Assembly (NCBI GenBank): GCA_902785605.1
Contig: CACZZL010000007.1
Coordinates: 51,722-115,721 of the forward strand
From: an uncultured Bacteroidales bacterium
GTDB lineage: Bacteria; Bacteroidota; Bacteroidia; Bacteroidales; Paludibacteraceae
Reading direction: 5' to 3'
DNA: 64,000 bases
In this document: one piece after another, positions 1 to 7,706 of the stretch
Numbering within the stretch: position 1 is the first letter of the stretch
Layout of the letters: the number at the start of each line of letters is the position of its first letter
The notes under the pieces: model-generated
What the model saw: only the letters and a program-made list of their open reading frames with translations
Database searches by the model: none
What the model was told of the DNA's origin: nothing
Translations under genes and position numbers: made by a program

Positions 1-1329
1 CATGCGTGCGGCTGCTACGATGCGCCGCATCTGCGGGGTCATGCGCCGTGCTTCCGCTCCGCTGACCATTTGGCTGACCGCACTGTCGTCCAACTCTTCA
101 ATCGCCGCAATTGGCGTGAGCGAGGAGGGGAGGGCGGTTTCGCTCAAGTCTGTCCCTGCCAGGCTCAGTACCAACGAGGACTCGTTGCCGCCAAAACCGA
201 AGGCGTTGCACAACACATGGTGCAGGGGCTTATGCTCGGTGTGCAGAACAGGTTGCACTAATCCTTCCGCAGTCTCGGACCAATGCAGGTTCGCGGGAAT
301 GAACCCGTGCTGCATCGCCAACACGCAGATTGCGGCTTCCAATCCTCCGCTGGCGGAGGTGGTGTGCCCGGTGAACGCTTTGGTGCTGCTGACAGCCGGC
401 ATCTGCGATCCGAACAAACGGCGCAATGCGGCTGATTCGCTTAGGTCATTATTGGGTGTTGCGGTGCCATGTGCGTTGATGTAATCGATGTCGCCGGGTG
501 TCAGTCCTGCCATCTCCAACGCGCCCTTCATCGCCAAATAAGCACCCTCTCCGTTCTCCGAAGAGGCGGTCTGGTGATAGGCATCGCAGGTGTTCGCGTA
601 GCCGCTAATATACCCGAGAATGACCGCGCCGCGTATCTTCGCATCCTCTTCCCGCTCCAAAACCAAGTATCCTGCTCCTTCGCCAAGGTTCAGTCCGTTG
701 CGCTTAGCATCGAACGGACGACAGGGTTCGTGGGAGAGAATCATCAGTGTATTGAAGCCGTTGAGGTGGAATTTGCTCAAACTCTCTGCACCGCCTACCA
801 CCGCGGCTTTAGCTTGTCCGGTGCGTAGCATGTTAGCGCCTAACAGGACGGCGTTCAGTGCCGACGAACAGGCAGTCGATGGAGTGGCCGTAAAGGCGAA
901 AGGCGAGAGGTGAGAGGCAATCGTGCGCGTGGTGCTATCTGCTTCATGCAGGCGGATATGGTCCAAGGCTTGGCCTTGGGCATAGTGGTGCAGGTGCTGC
1001 TCCGTGAGATCCATACCACCTACAGTGGTGCCGCTGATGAATGCGCAGCCGTCTGTGTTCTGTAATCCTGCTTGCTGCATCGCTTCCCGGGCTGCTAACA
1101 GTCCGAGTAAAGCGGTGCGGGGCATGGGTTCGGATAGGTCGATACCGGCCATCTGTTTGAGTTCGGCATCGCTAAACGGCACTTCACCGACCGGCAGTTC
1201 CTTGTGCACACTGCCGAGCACACGCATAGACCCGATGCCGGACTGTTCGTTCAGCAACGACTGCAGCGTCTCGGCGCAGTTACGGCCGATCGCGCTGATA
1301 GCTCCTATGCCCGTGATGGCAATTCTCAT
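1..1329 (-). CDS. Beta-ketoacyl-ACP synthase fused to start of a second KS-like (chain-length-factor) domain, partial
   Basis: The frame is open from an ATG at 1329 to the window edge (443 codons, no stop). Residues 1-385 form a full ketosynthase with catalytic Cys154 (TACSSA), His287 (NAHGTAT), His322 (TGHTTS) and the terminal NAFGFGG motif. Beyond that the frame continues through about 35 residues to a segment (ARRMTPQMRR) like the N-terminal part of the ketosynthase-like chain-length-factor family. The gene is the last visible one of the aryl polyene operon and overlaps the upstream ACP gene by 4 nt. I infer that it condenses malonyl units during polyene chain growth. The KS assignment is firm; the fused second domain is an inference because the sequence is cut. 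Confidence 0.85.
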   Translation of the reverse strand, partial: MRIAITGIGAISAIGRNCAETLQSLLNEQSGIGSMRVLGSVHKELPVGEVPFSDAELKQMAGIDLSEPMPRTALLGLLAAREAMQQAGLQNTDGCAFISGTTVGGMDLTEQHLHHYAQGQALDHIRLHEADSTTRTIASHLSPFAFTATPSTACSSALNAVLLGANMLRTGQAKAAVVGGAESLSKFHLNGFNTLMILSHEPCRPFDAKRNGLNLGEGAGYLVLEREEDAKIRGAVILGYISGYANTCDAYHQTASSENGEGAYLAMKGALEMAGLTPGDIDYINAHGTATPNNDLSESAALRRLFGSQMPAVSSTKAFTGHTTSASGGLEAAICVLAMQHGFIPANLHWSETAEGLVQPVLHTEHKPLHHVLCNAFGFGGNESSLVLSLAGTDLSETALPSSLTPIAAIEELDDSAVSQMVSGAEARRMTPQMRRIVAAARM

Positions 1330-1583
1330 TTGGTGCGATTCGCTTGGATGTATTCAGCCATCGTGCGGACGGACTGGAAGATCGCCTTACCGGCTTTCGG
1401 GTCCGCCAGTTTGATGCCGTACTCACGATCCATGAGCATGATCAGTTCGAGTGCGTCAATCGAATCCAATCCCAAGCCCTCACCAAACAGCGGGGCATCC
1501 GTATCGATATCGGCAGGCGTCATGTCCTCAAAATTGAGCGCCTCAATAATCTGACTCTTCAGTTGTTCAATCAATTGTTCCAT
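1326..1583 (-). CDS. Acyl carrier protein of the aryl polyene operon
   Basis: This 85-residue acidic protein has the phosphopantetheine site LGLDSIDALEL, with Ser41 as the attachment residue, at the start of helix 2. It would carry the growing polyene as a thioester for the neighbouring ketosynthases. It overlaps the downstream ketosynthase by 4 nt and the upstream chain-length-factor-like gene by 13 nt, so the three are probably co-translated. A second ACP in the same operon (4344-4583) is clearly different in sequence. Two dedicated ACPs are usual in aryl polyene clusters. Confidence 0.93.
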   Translation of the reverse strand: MEQLIEQLKSQIIEALNFEDMTPADIDTDAPLFGEGLGLDSIDALELIMLMDREYGIKLADPKAGKAIFQSVRTMAEYIQANRTK

Positions 1584-2104
1584 ATTTGTATTTTTGCATA
1601 AAATTCATCTTTTGCGCTGCACTCGCACCAGCCGGCGAGAATAGTTGAGAGTTTAGAGTTGAGAGTTGAGAGAATGATCGGCTCCAGTTGTTCCGGATGG
1701 TCCAGAATATAAAACGAGGTCTCGCCTTGTATCTGATGCCGAATCGCAATCTCGCCCGTGACAATGTTCGGCAGCGTATAAACGAACAGAGCCGGGCTGG
1801 GGTAGTAATTACCATCTGAGATGGTGGCAAGGTAATCCGTGTCGTTTTTGATGCTCGCACTGCGATTGGCCAAGATGATTGCTGAAATCTGATTGCTGAT
1901 AGCTGACTGCTTCAACAATATCTCTGCAGCGATCCAACCGAGGCGGCTGAGGGTGTCCATCTTAAAGAATTTCGGATAGTCACCGGCATAGCGACGGTAG
2001 AGTTCGACCAGCATCTTATCGCCCGTCTCCTGCACCGTGATCGCCTGTCCGTTCAGCATCACCGAACGCGGTGTAATCTCTATGTAGCTTTCAGTTTTCA
2101 GCAT
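1571..2104 (-). CDS. Ketosynthase-like / chain-length-factor-like protein of aryl polyene type
   Basis: This 177-residue protein has no ketosynthase catalytic Cys motif. It carries segments that I recognise from short KS-like proteins of Bacteroidetes flexirubin/APE clusters: YPKFFKMD followed by LGWIAAEILL, then FVYTLPNIVTGEIAIRH. A role as a non-catalytic partner that sets chain length is an inference from family and position. It overlaps both neighbours by 7 and 13 nt. Two heptanucleotide islands lie within it (residues about 65-76 and 145-153) and encode Ser/Leu/Asn-rich stretches that are probably surface insertions. Confidence 0.65.
   Translation of the reverse strand: MLKTESYIEITPRSVMLNGQAITVQETGDKMLVELYRRYAGDYPKFFKMDTLSRLGWIAAEILLKQSAISNQISAIILANRSASIKNDTDYLATISDGNYYPSPALFVYTLPNIVTGEIAIRHQIQGETSFYILDHPEQLEPIILSTLNSKLSTILAGWCECSAKDEFYAKIQIWNN
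1645..1672. repeat. Heptanucleotide island, TTGAGAG family
   Basis: Four 7-nt units in a row read TTGAGAG, TTTAGAG, TTGAGAG, TTGAGAG on the plus strand. The island lies inside the chain-length-factor-like gene and encodes the stretch STLNSKLST near its C-terminus. Confidence 0.85.
1878..1912. repeat. Heptanucleotide island, xxxxCTG family
   Basis: Five 7-nt units (ATTGCTG, AAATCTG, ATTGCTG, ATAGCTG, ACTGCTT) share a CTG ending. They lie in frame in the chain-length-factor-like gene and encode a Ser/Ile/Gln-rich stretch at residues 65-76. The same family recurs at 2507, 7574 and 37129. Confidence 0.85.
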
Positions 2105-3114
2105 TCAGTTTTCAGCCTTATCGCTGCATTAACGCCTCCGAATCCGGAGAGCATCTTAATGAGTCTTGACTCCTGACTCTTGACTCCTGACTCCTTTATC
2201 TGCATCGCGCAGAGAATAGTCTCCAACACGCCGGCTGCACCCATGGTGTGACCGAAATAGGGTTTGAGCATGCTCTTGGGCACGTCTTGCAGGCCGGCCC
2301 GTTCGATGGCCACCTGTTCCATGGCGTCGTTGTACTGCGTAGCTGTACCGTGTACGCCAATGAGACGGATCTGTTCGGGGGTGCACCCTTCCAGCACGTC
2401 CATCAGACAGCGGTATGCCCCTTCACCGGTCCGGCTGGGAGCCGAGATATGGTTCGCATCGTTGTGGATGCTGCCCGCTTCCAGCGTCCAATAAGGCTGA
2501 ACACGGACTGCTGAAGGCTGACTGCTATAAATGATCGTAGCCGCTGCTTCACCTAAGTTGAGCCCTTTGCGGTCGGGTTGGAACGGGGTACAGGGTTCCG
2601 GCGACAGGGCCTTGAACGATTGAAATCCGCTCACAATGAACCGCGTTTGCAGATCGCATCCGACCACCACGGCATGCTTGTATAGTCCTGCTTCGAGCAG
2701 GCGCATGGCGGTTATCTGGGCACATACACCGGAAGTGCAGGCATTGCTCACCACAATCGGCGGGTTGGGGTTGCCGAAATGCGCTGCAATCGCTTGTGCC
2801 GGACGCAGCAGTTCCAAGTGATCCCCTTTGGTTGTAGAGAGAACGAAGACAGTGTCCTTTATCCATTGTCCATTGTCCTTTGTACATTGTACATTGTCAC
2901 TTTGTACATTCTCCATCGCTTCCTCCACGCTCCGGATGCACAGTGGTACGAACTCCTGCGGGGTATCGAACAGCGAGGCGCAGAACGGTTCCACGTCTGC
3001 GAAGCGGTCCGAATAAATCTTCAGTCCGCTGCGTCCTGCTTGTACCGCGTCGTAGTTCGCTTGCGAACCGATGCCGAGCGGTGAGAGGATACTATGTCCG
3101 ATACAATACACCAT
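2098..3114 (-). CDS. Beta-ketoacyl-ACP synthase, short aryl polyene type
   Basis: This 338-residue ketosynthase is about 70 residues shorter than FabF but keeps the catalytic residues: Cys126 in SNACTSG, His255 in GVHGTAT, Lys284 and His289 in KPYFGHTMG, and a terminal SGFGGVNAA. It should perform decarboxylative condensation in polyene assembly. It starts 2 nt after the dehydratase stop and overlaps the next gene by 7 nt. Three heptanucleotide islands are translated in frame: residues 69-87, 196-202 and 307-318. The first gives an Asn/Gln/Asp/Lys-rich insertion with no counterpart that I know in the family. Confidence 0.9.
   Translation of the reverse strand: MVYCIGHSILSPLGIGSQANYDAVQAGRSGLKIYSDRFADVEPFCASLFDTPQEFVPLCIRSVEEAMENVQSDNVQCTKDNGQWIKDTVFVLSTTKGDHLELLRPAQAIAAHFGNPNPPIVVSNACTSGVCAQITAMRLLEAGLYKHAVVVGCDLQTRFIVSGFQSFKALSPEPCTPFQPDRKGLNLGEAAATIIYSSQPSAVRVQPYWTLEAGSIHNDANHISAPSRTGEGAYRCLMDVLEGCTPEQIRLIGVHGTATQYNDAMEQVAIERAGLQDVPKSMLKPYFGHTMGAAGVLETILCAMQIKESGVKSQESRLIKMLSGFGGVNAAIRLKTEC
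2161..2195. repeat. Heptanucleotide island, GACTCCT family
   Basis: Five consecutive units read GAGTCTT, GACTCCT, GACTCTT, GACTCCT, GACTCCT. They are in frame in the ketosynthase gene and encode a Glu/Ser/Lys-rich stretch just before its terminal motif. Confidence 0.9.
2507..2527. repeat. Heptanucleotide island, xxxxCTG family
   Basis: Three units (ACTGCTG, AAGGCTG, ACTGCTA) follow two more weakly matching units in the same 7-nt register from 2493. They lie inside the ketosynthase gene. Confidence 0.7.
2853..2909. repeat. Long heptanucleotide island, TGTCCTT/TGTACAT family
   Basis: About eight units alternate between TGTCCTT, TGTCCAT and TGTACAT. This is one of the longest islands in the window. 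It is translated in frame as residues 69-87 of the ketosynthase. A related island lies in dnaE at 61773, and its reverse complement in glmS at 32501. Confidence 0.92.
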
Positions 3115-3116
3115 GT

Positions 3117-3530
3117 CTATTCAATGATCGCCAACTTGAGCGTGGCGGTAGCAATCCCTTCGTCGTTGATGCGCGTCTCGCATTCGACGAGGCTGATGTT
3201 CAGCACTTCCTGAATGAGTGTCGCGCGGGTAGTCAGTGTCTCGCCGACCTTAGGCAAACGTTTGGCTTCCAGTTGCTTAACGGCACCGATGTAACCGATC
3301 TTGTTGCCCGCGCTCTGTCCGGCCCGTACGGCGCAGGTCTGTGCCGCGTTCTCCATCAGACCGGATAGCGGCAGCACGCCGTCGACCACCAACGGACAAT
3401 CGGCAGGGATGGTGAATTGTGTCACCGCCTGCTCGGCATCTACGGTCAGCACCGTGTCAATGAACACGAACGGCGGCCGTTGCGGGATATAGTTCTCAAT
3501 GCCAGAAGTCATATAAATTAAACCATTCAT
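3117..3530 (-). CDS. FabZ-like hotdog 3-hydroxyacyl-ACP dehydratase (aryl polyene)
   Basis: This 137-residue hotdog protein contains YIPQRPPFVFID near the N-terminus, the usual start of FabZ/ApeP-type dehydratases, and LPLSGLMENAAQTCA in the central helix. The family normally has a catalytic His and Glu; here the N-terminal position of the FabZ His is occupied by the QRPP segment, while Glu is present in LMENAAQ. It would dehydrate the beta-hydroxyacyl-ACP made by the operon's FabG. Starts at Met1 (3530) and Met7 (3512) are both possible and both overlap the acyltransferase 3' end. Confidence 0.75.
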   Translation of the reverse strand: MNGLIYMTSGIENYIPQRPPFVFIDTVLTVDAEQAVTQFTIPADCPLVVDGVLPLSGLMENAAQTCAVRAGQSAGNKIGYIGAVKQLEAKRLPKVGETLTTRATLIQEVLNISLVECETRINDEGIATATLKLAIIE

Positions 3531-4344
3531 AAGGATGGCTCAGTGCCATCTGTTCCAATCGTTGTGCATACTGTTGTTCCAACGTCTTGTCCGGTTGCAG
3601 TTCCTCTACCGTCACCCGATAGGACCGCGGTCCTTGCTTGAGTACAAACACCAGCAGTACCGTTTGTCTCGTTGCCCGGCAGATGCGGAATGGTCCGGCA
3701 GGGAAGGGGGCATCTGCGCCCATTACGGGACAGGTCACCGTTGTGTCACCCATTCGCCGATCAGCTGCCATGGCGAGGATGTCGCCCTGCTGCAGCACTT
3801 CGTTGATGCGGTAGATATGACTCATGTCATTCGGTTGCACCAGGATCATGCCGATGTTATTGCGCGACAGCACTTCCTGCCGGTGCGCCGTCACCACGGG
3901 CGATTCGCCTCCGTAGGCCAGGATATGCAAGCGTTTGTCGGGTGTGGTCAGGAAATAGCCTGCCATCTCGGTGTTGCCGATATGCGAGAAGAGCATAATG
4001 AAGCCTCTCGCATCGTGCACCCGGTCGTAGTACAGTTCGCGGTTCTCCACCGTCACCTCAAACGGCTCGCCGGCATAGACGGCAAAGCGGTCAATGATAG
4101 CTTGTCCGAAGTGGTAGAACGAGCGATAGACATCTGCGGCTGCCTGCAGTCGGTTACGACCGCGGCGGCGGTGAAACACATACGCACCATGGCGCGCTTC
4201 AGCACGAATCAGGATATACCAGATCAGCCACAGATGCATCGCGCTGTACGCCACACGGATATCGGTGTGTCGAATCAGCCCCACCAGGGTGCGCTGCATC
4301 CAATGCGTTCCTCCTGTCTTACCTGACCACGCCTGTTGTGCCAT
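3496..4344 (-). CDS. LpxL/HtrB-like acyltransferase of the aryl polyene operon
   Basis: This 282-residue protein belongs to the lysophospholipid/lipid A acyltransferase group. The catalytic H-x4-E motif is FSHIGNTEMAG (His121, Glu126), followed by a GGES segment and PFPAGPFRI near the acceptor site. A hydrophobic N-terminal stretch (about residues 33-46) suggests membrane association. The C-terminus has PYEWFNLYDFW, which I recall from APE-cluster members. I infer that it moves the finished polyene from ACP to a lipid anchor. It starts at the stop of the ACP gene (TAATG overlap). Confidence 0.85.
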   Translation of the reverse strand: MAQQAWSGKTGGTHWMQRTLVGLIRHTDIRVAYSAMHLWLIWYILIRAEARHGAYVFHRRRGRNRLQAAADVYRSFYHFGQAIIDRFAVYAGEPFEVTVENRELYYDRVHDARGFIMLFSHIGNTEMAGYFLTTPDKRLHILAYGGESPVVTAHRQEVLSRNNIGMILVQPNDMSHIYRINEVLQQGDILAMAADRRMGDTTVTCPVMGADAPFPAGPFRICRATRQTVLLVFVLKQGPRSYRVTVEELQPDKTLEQQYAQRLEQMALSHPYEWFNLYDFWH

Positions 4345-4583
4345 TATACGTGCTGCTCGATATAGTCGTAGAAGTCCTGCAATGTCTTAACGTGCTTCAG
4401 TTCTTCGGCTTTGGGCTTGAAACCGAAATCACGGTCAATGAGCATCACAATATCCACAAAATCCAACGAATCAATCTCCAGGTCTTTTACCAGACTGGCT
4501 TCGGGAGTAAGCAGATCTGCGTCAATCTCAAATTCCTCCACAAGGAGGTGGTTTACTTTTTCAATAATTTCCAGTTTTGTCAT
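4344..4583 (-). CDS. Acyl carrier protein 2 of the aryl polyene operon
   Basis: This 79-residue ACP has the attachment motif LEIDSLDFVDI with Ser39. I chose the ATG at 4583 because upstream in-frame codons are made of a heptanucleotide island and read Leu/Ile/Asn/Lys-rich noise; the true protein begins MTKLEIIEK. The 3' end shares one nucleotide with the acyltransferase start. It is acidic and ends with a DFYDYIEQ helix typical of small ACPs. It is probably the partner of either the elongation or the offloading step. Confidence 0.92.
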   Translation of the reverse strand: MTKLEIIEKVNHLLVEEFEIDADLLTPEASLVKDLEIDSLDFVDIVMLIDRDFGFKPKAEELKHVKTLQDFYDYIEQHV

Positions 4584-4594
4584 ATATGTTAAAT

Positions 4595-4622
4595 TCTTCA
4601 ATTTCCAATTTAAAATCTCCAA
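4595..4622. repeat. Intergenic heptanucleotide island, TCTTCAA/TCTCCAA family
   Basis: Four units (TCTTCAA, TTTCCAA, TTTAAAA, TCTCCAA) fill the spacer between the methyltransferase stop and the ACP start. The same family fills the next upstream spacer at 5744. Confidence 0.8.
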
Positions 4623-4624
4623 TA

Positions 4625-5740
4625 TCAGCGTTTGCGGCAAACGATGATCGAGTGTCCTCCGTTTCCGATGCGGTCATGAATGGTCTCGATCTCGAGTCCC
4701 GCCTCGTGAATGAGCCGGGTCATGTCATCGGTGTTGTACATCTTACTGTTGCCGTTAGCGAGTGCCGTGAAATAGAGGCTGGTCATGGTCAGGCTCATCG
4801 CTGCCGGTATATAGTCCTGCCGATCCCACAGGGTCTCCATGATGAAGATACGGTTGTCGGCATCGAGTATGGCTGCGGCGCGGCGCAGGATGGATACGAT
4901 CTGCTCTTCGCTAAAGCAGTCGAGGAACTGCGACATCCATATTACGTCGTAGCGTTGGTCGGTCGGGAAGGTGCTGTGCTCGTCCAGCAGGTTCATTCCC
5001 ACACCGCGAATACGCTCCGCACCGGCTTGTCCTGCCGTTGCTTGCTGCATCAGACCGATCTGTTGCGGCAGGTCGCAGATGGTCACTTCCATCCGGTCGC
5101 TGTAGGTTACGCACCGCATGGCGAATCGTCCTGTGTTTCCGCCTACGTCCAAGAGCTGTAAGCTTTCGCCATTCGCCTTTTGCCTTTCGCCTATCAACTC
5201 CAGCGCTTCATCAAACGAATGATCGGAGTAGTAGTGGTCAAAACCGAACCAGCTCTTTTGCACCTCGGGCGGCAGGCTGCTCAGTCCTTCGTAGATGGTG
5301 GGCCAATCGCCAAAATGCTTGAGTCCCGCCGGACGGCCTTGTTCGAGTGCATGGTCGAGCACGAACCAGCCTTCGTAATTGACATCGTGGTTGAAATCAA
5401 TGTCCGCACGGATCATTGCGTCGCGCAGTAAGAACCAACCGGTCTTGGCGAGGCGGTACTTGTCCGTCTGCGGGTCAATGAGCACGATGTGCGTGGTCAG
5501 CGAAGCTTCCAACAGACACTTGGCTGCGTACTCGCTCAGACCTGTGGCCTGTGCGATCTCGTGCTGCGTCAGTCCGTCGCGGTGCTCGTTGAGCAGTTCT
5601 AAGATGCCGTAGCGAATCATGAGTCGGCTGACTTGAAAGATGACCGGCCCCCATGAATAGAGGTGCGCCATCTCCTGCGCCTGCTGCGCGTTGTACGGCT
5701 CCTTGCTGAACGCTTGTTTTAGTTTATCGAATAAATGCAT
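4625..5740 (-). CDS. SAM-dependent O-methyltransferase of the aryl polyene operon
   Basis: This 371-residue protein has the layout of class I small-molecule O-methyltransferases: an N-terminal winged-helix dimerisation domain (about 30-100, with LTQHEIAQATGLSEYAAKCLLE) and a C-terminal Rossmann domain with the SAM motif LLDVGGNTGRFA (residues 197-207). It likely methylates the hydroxyl of the aryl head group, a known tailoring step in aryl polyenes (inference from context). A heptanucleotide island encodes residues 184-193, directly before motif I. The gene ends 42 nt before ACP 2. Confidence 0.85.
   Translation of the reverse strand: MHLFDKLKQAFSKEPYNAQQAQEMAHLYSWGPVIFQVSRLMIRYGILELLNEHRDGLTQHEIAQATGLSEYAAKCLLEASLTTHIVLIDPQTDKYRLAKTGWFLLRDAMIRADIDFNHDVNYEGWFVLDHALEQGRPAGLKHFGDWPTIYEGLSSLPPEVQKSWFGFDHYYSDHSFDEALELIGERQKANGESLQLLDVGGNTGRFAMRCVTYSDRMEVTICDLPQQIGLMQQATAGQAGAERIRGVGMNLLDEHSTFPTDQRYDVIWMSQFLDCFSEEQIVSILRRAAAILDADNRIFIMETLWDRQDYIPAAMSLTMTSLYFTALANGNSKMYNTDDMTRLIHEAGLEIETIHDRIGNGGHSIIVCRKR
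5163..5190. repeat. Heptanucleotide island, CTTTCGC family
   Basis: Four units (CTTTCGC, CATTCGC, CTTTTGC, CTTTCGC) sit in frame in the methyltransferase gene. This is the commonest family in the window; other copies are at 8397, 8734, 9361, 26259, 36665, 37604, 44303, 52638, 55986 and 56750. Confidence 0.9.
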
Positions 5741-5743
5741 AAA

Positions 5744-5771
5744 TCTTCAATATCCAATTTTCAATCTCCAA
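5744..5771. repeat. Heptanucleotide island, TCTTCAA/TCTCCAA family
   Basis: Four units (TCTTCAA, TATCCAA, TTTTCAA, TCTCCAA) span the methyltransferase-ketosynthase spacer and run into the last codons of the ketosynthase, supplying its stop codon. Confidence 0.85.
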
Positions 5772-6984
5772 TTGTGCGCAGCACAATGGCGCTGTTCGTT
5801 CCTCCGAAACCGAAGCTGTTACTCAGTACGGTCTTCAGTTCGGTGTCCACGGTTGTGGTGGCGAGGCGCAGGGTCTCGGCAGCGGGATCGACGTGTTCGA
5901 GGTTGATGTTCGGTGCCACGAATCCCTGCTGCATCATGAGAATCGAATAGACCGCTTCGCTCGCGCCGGCCATCCAACACTCATGTCCGGTCATGGACTT
6001 GGTGCTGCTGATCCAGGTGCGTTTGCCGCCGAACAGACGGGTCAGTGCGATGGCTTCTTCTTCATCTCCCTGCTTGGTGGAGGTGGCATGTGCGTTGACG
6101 TAGTCGATGTCTTCGGGTTGCATACCGGCATCGGCCAAAGCACGTTGCATAGCGATGAACGAACCCTCGCTGCTCGGTTGGGATATACCGCCTCCGTTGC
6201 CGGAGAAGCCGTATCCGCACACTTCGGCCAGAATGGTCGCACCACGGGCAATGGCATGGTCATACTCCTCCATCACCAGAGCAGCTGCACCGCCACTCGG
6301 TACAAGACCGTCGCGGTCGGTGTCGAACGGACGACTGGCTCGGGTAGGGTCGTTGACGCGGCAGGAGAACGTGCCCAGCGCGTCGAACGCTGCCATGGCA
6401 TAGGGGTTCACCTCCTGCGCACCGCCTACGAGCACCGTGTCTTGCAGGCCCTGACGAATGAACATCGCACCCAGACCAATGGCATGGCTGCCGCTGGCAC
6501 AGGCTGCGCTGACCGAGAAATTGATGCCGCGCAGGTGGAAGATGGTGCTGAGGTTCATGTTCACCGTGGAGTTCATCGATTGGAAGATGAGTCCGCTGCC
6601 GAGCAACGCGGTGTCGTGTTTCTCGAGCATGGTCTCGTGCATCTCGACGGTCGGCTTGGCGGTGCTGTCGTTGCCGAACAGAATGCCCACTTCGTGATCA
6701 AGCAAGTATTGCTCGTCTATCGCGGCCTGTTCGAACGCTTCGCGGGCTGCCATGTAGGCGTATTGTGCCTCTTGCGACATACCTGTGCGTAAGCGACGGT
6801 GCAATAGCGCTTTCAGGTCCGGTGTCTCCACCATGCCTGTCAACGGACTGCGGAAACCGTATTCCTTGCGCGCTTCGTCATAGCCGATGCCGCTCTTGCC
6901 GGCCCGCAACGACGCACTCACTTCCTCTTGGTTCCGGCCGATGCACGACCAGATACCCATGCCTGTGATCACTACTCGTCTCAT
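5761..6984 (-). CDS. Beta-ketoacyl-ACP synthase II (FabF-like), aryl polyene operon
   Basis: This 407-residue protein is full FabF length. The catalytic triad is Cys162 (AACASGSH), His299 (NAHATST) and His334 (MTGHECW), and it ends NSFGFGGTNSA. It is the most FabF-like of the three ketosynthases and probably carries out the main chain elongation with ACP-bound malonyl units. It overlaps fabG by 4 nt (ATGA) and lies 20 nt before the methyltransferase gene. Confidence 0.93.
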   Translation of the reverse strand: MRRVVITGMGIWSCIGRNQEEVSASLRAGKSGIGYDEARKEYGFRSPLTGMVETPDLKALLHRRLRTGMSQEAQYAYMAAREAFEQAAIDEQYLLDHEVGILFGNDSTAKPTVEMHETMLEKHDTALLGSGLIFQSMNSTVNMNLSTIFHLRGINFSVSAACASGSHAIGLGAMFIRQGLQDTVLVGGAQEVNPYAMAAFDALGTFSCRVNDPTRASRPFDTDRDGLVPSGGAAALVMEEYDHAIARGATILAEVCGYGFSGNGGGISQPSSEGSFIAMQRALADAGMQPEDIDYVNAHATSTKQGDEEEAIALTRLFGGKRTWISSTKSMTGHECWMAGASEAVYSILMMQQGFVAPNINLEHVDPAAETLRLATTTVDTELKTVLSNSFGFGGTNSAIVLRTIGD

Positions 6985-7706
6985 CCTAATCCTCCTGCTA
7001 TCTCAATCACTTGTCCGGTGATGTATGCCGCCTCGTCGGAACAGAGAAAACTGACCAGCGCCGCCACTTCCTCGGGTTGTCCGAAGCGTCCTGCGGGAAT
7101 CGTTTTCTTTAACTCAGCCTCATTGAGGTCTGCCGTCATGTCGGTGGCAATGAATCCCGGGGCCACGGCATTGACCGTCACCTTACGGGCTGCTACCTCT
7201 TTGCTCAGCGCCTTGGTTGCCCCGATCAGGGCCGCTTTGGCAGCGGAGTAGTTGGCCTGTCCGGGCAGACCGCTCACGCCGGAGACGGAGGTGATGTTGA
7301 CGATGCGACCCGAGCGCGCGCGTAGCATACCGCCTAACACGTGGTGTGTGACGTAATAGAAGCCCTCCGTGGTGGTGTGCATCACGTCGTGCCAATCGTC
7401 CTCGCCCATGAACACCAGCAGTCCGTCACGACGGATACCGGCGTTGTTCACCAGCACGGATATATGTTCGCCTTCGTGCGCTGCATCCCATGCGTTCAGC
7501 GCGGCTTCAATCGAAGCCCCGTCGGTCACATCAAACGGCAGCAGTTCGGCCTTACCGCCTGCCGCTTCAATCGCCTGCTGACAACTGATAGCTGAAGCTT
7601 GATTGCTTTTATAATTAATGATCACCGTGTAGCCGTCTTGGGCCAGCCGTTCAGCGATAGCTCGGCCAATCCCGCGACTTGCTCCGGTCACAAGTGCATA
7701 GTTCAT
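6981..7706 (-). CDS. 3-oxoacyl-ACP reductase, FabG-like SDR
   Basis: This 241-residue short-chain dehydrogenase has the NADPH motif TGASRGIG (7-14), NNAG (87-90) and the catalytic Ser140, Tyr153 and Lys157 (YSAAK). It reduces the beta-keto group after each condensation in the polyene pathway. It overlaps both neighbours by 4 nt. Residues 33-44 come from a heptanucleotide island, which sits in the variable stretch after beta-strand 2, where the cofactor 2'-phosphate is usually read, so it may affect cofactor choice (inference). Confidence 0.92.
   Translation of the reverse strand: MNYALVTGASRGIGRAIAERLAQDGYTVIINYKSNQASAISCQQAIEAAGGKAELLPFDVTDGASIEAALNAWDAAHEGEHISVLVNNAGIRRDGLLVFMGEDDWHDVMHTTTEGFYYVTHHVLGGMLRARSGRIVNITSVSGVSGLPGQANYSAAKAALIGATKALSKEVAARKVTVNAVAPGFIATDMTADLNEAELKKTIPAGRFGQPEEVAALVSFLCSDEAAYITGQVIEIAGGLG
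7574..7608. repeat. Heptanucleotide island, xxxxCTG family
   Basis: Five units (CCTGCTG, ACAACTG, ATAGCTG, AAGCTTG, ATTGCTT) lie in frame in the fabG-like gene. Confidence 0.8.

Noticed and set aside
1645-1672. CRISPR array as an explanation for the repeat islands
   Set aside because: Units are 7 nt with no spacers, many islands lie in coding frames, and no cas gene is present.
5893-6792. 299-codon plus-strand frame opposite the FabF-like gene
   Set aside because: Antisense shadow of a ketosynthase with intact catalytic motifs; no promoter or domain support.
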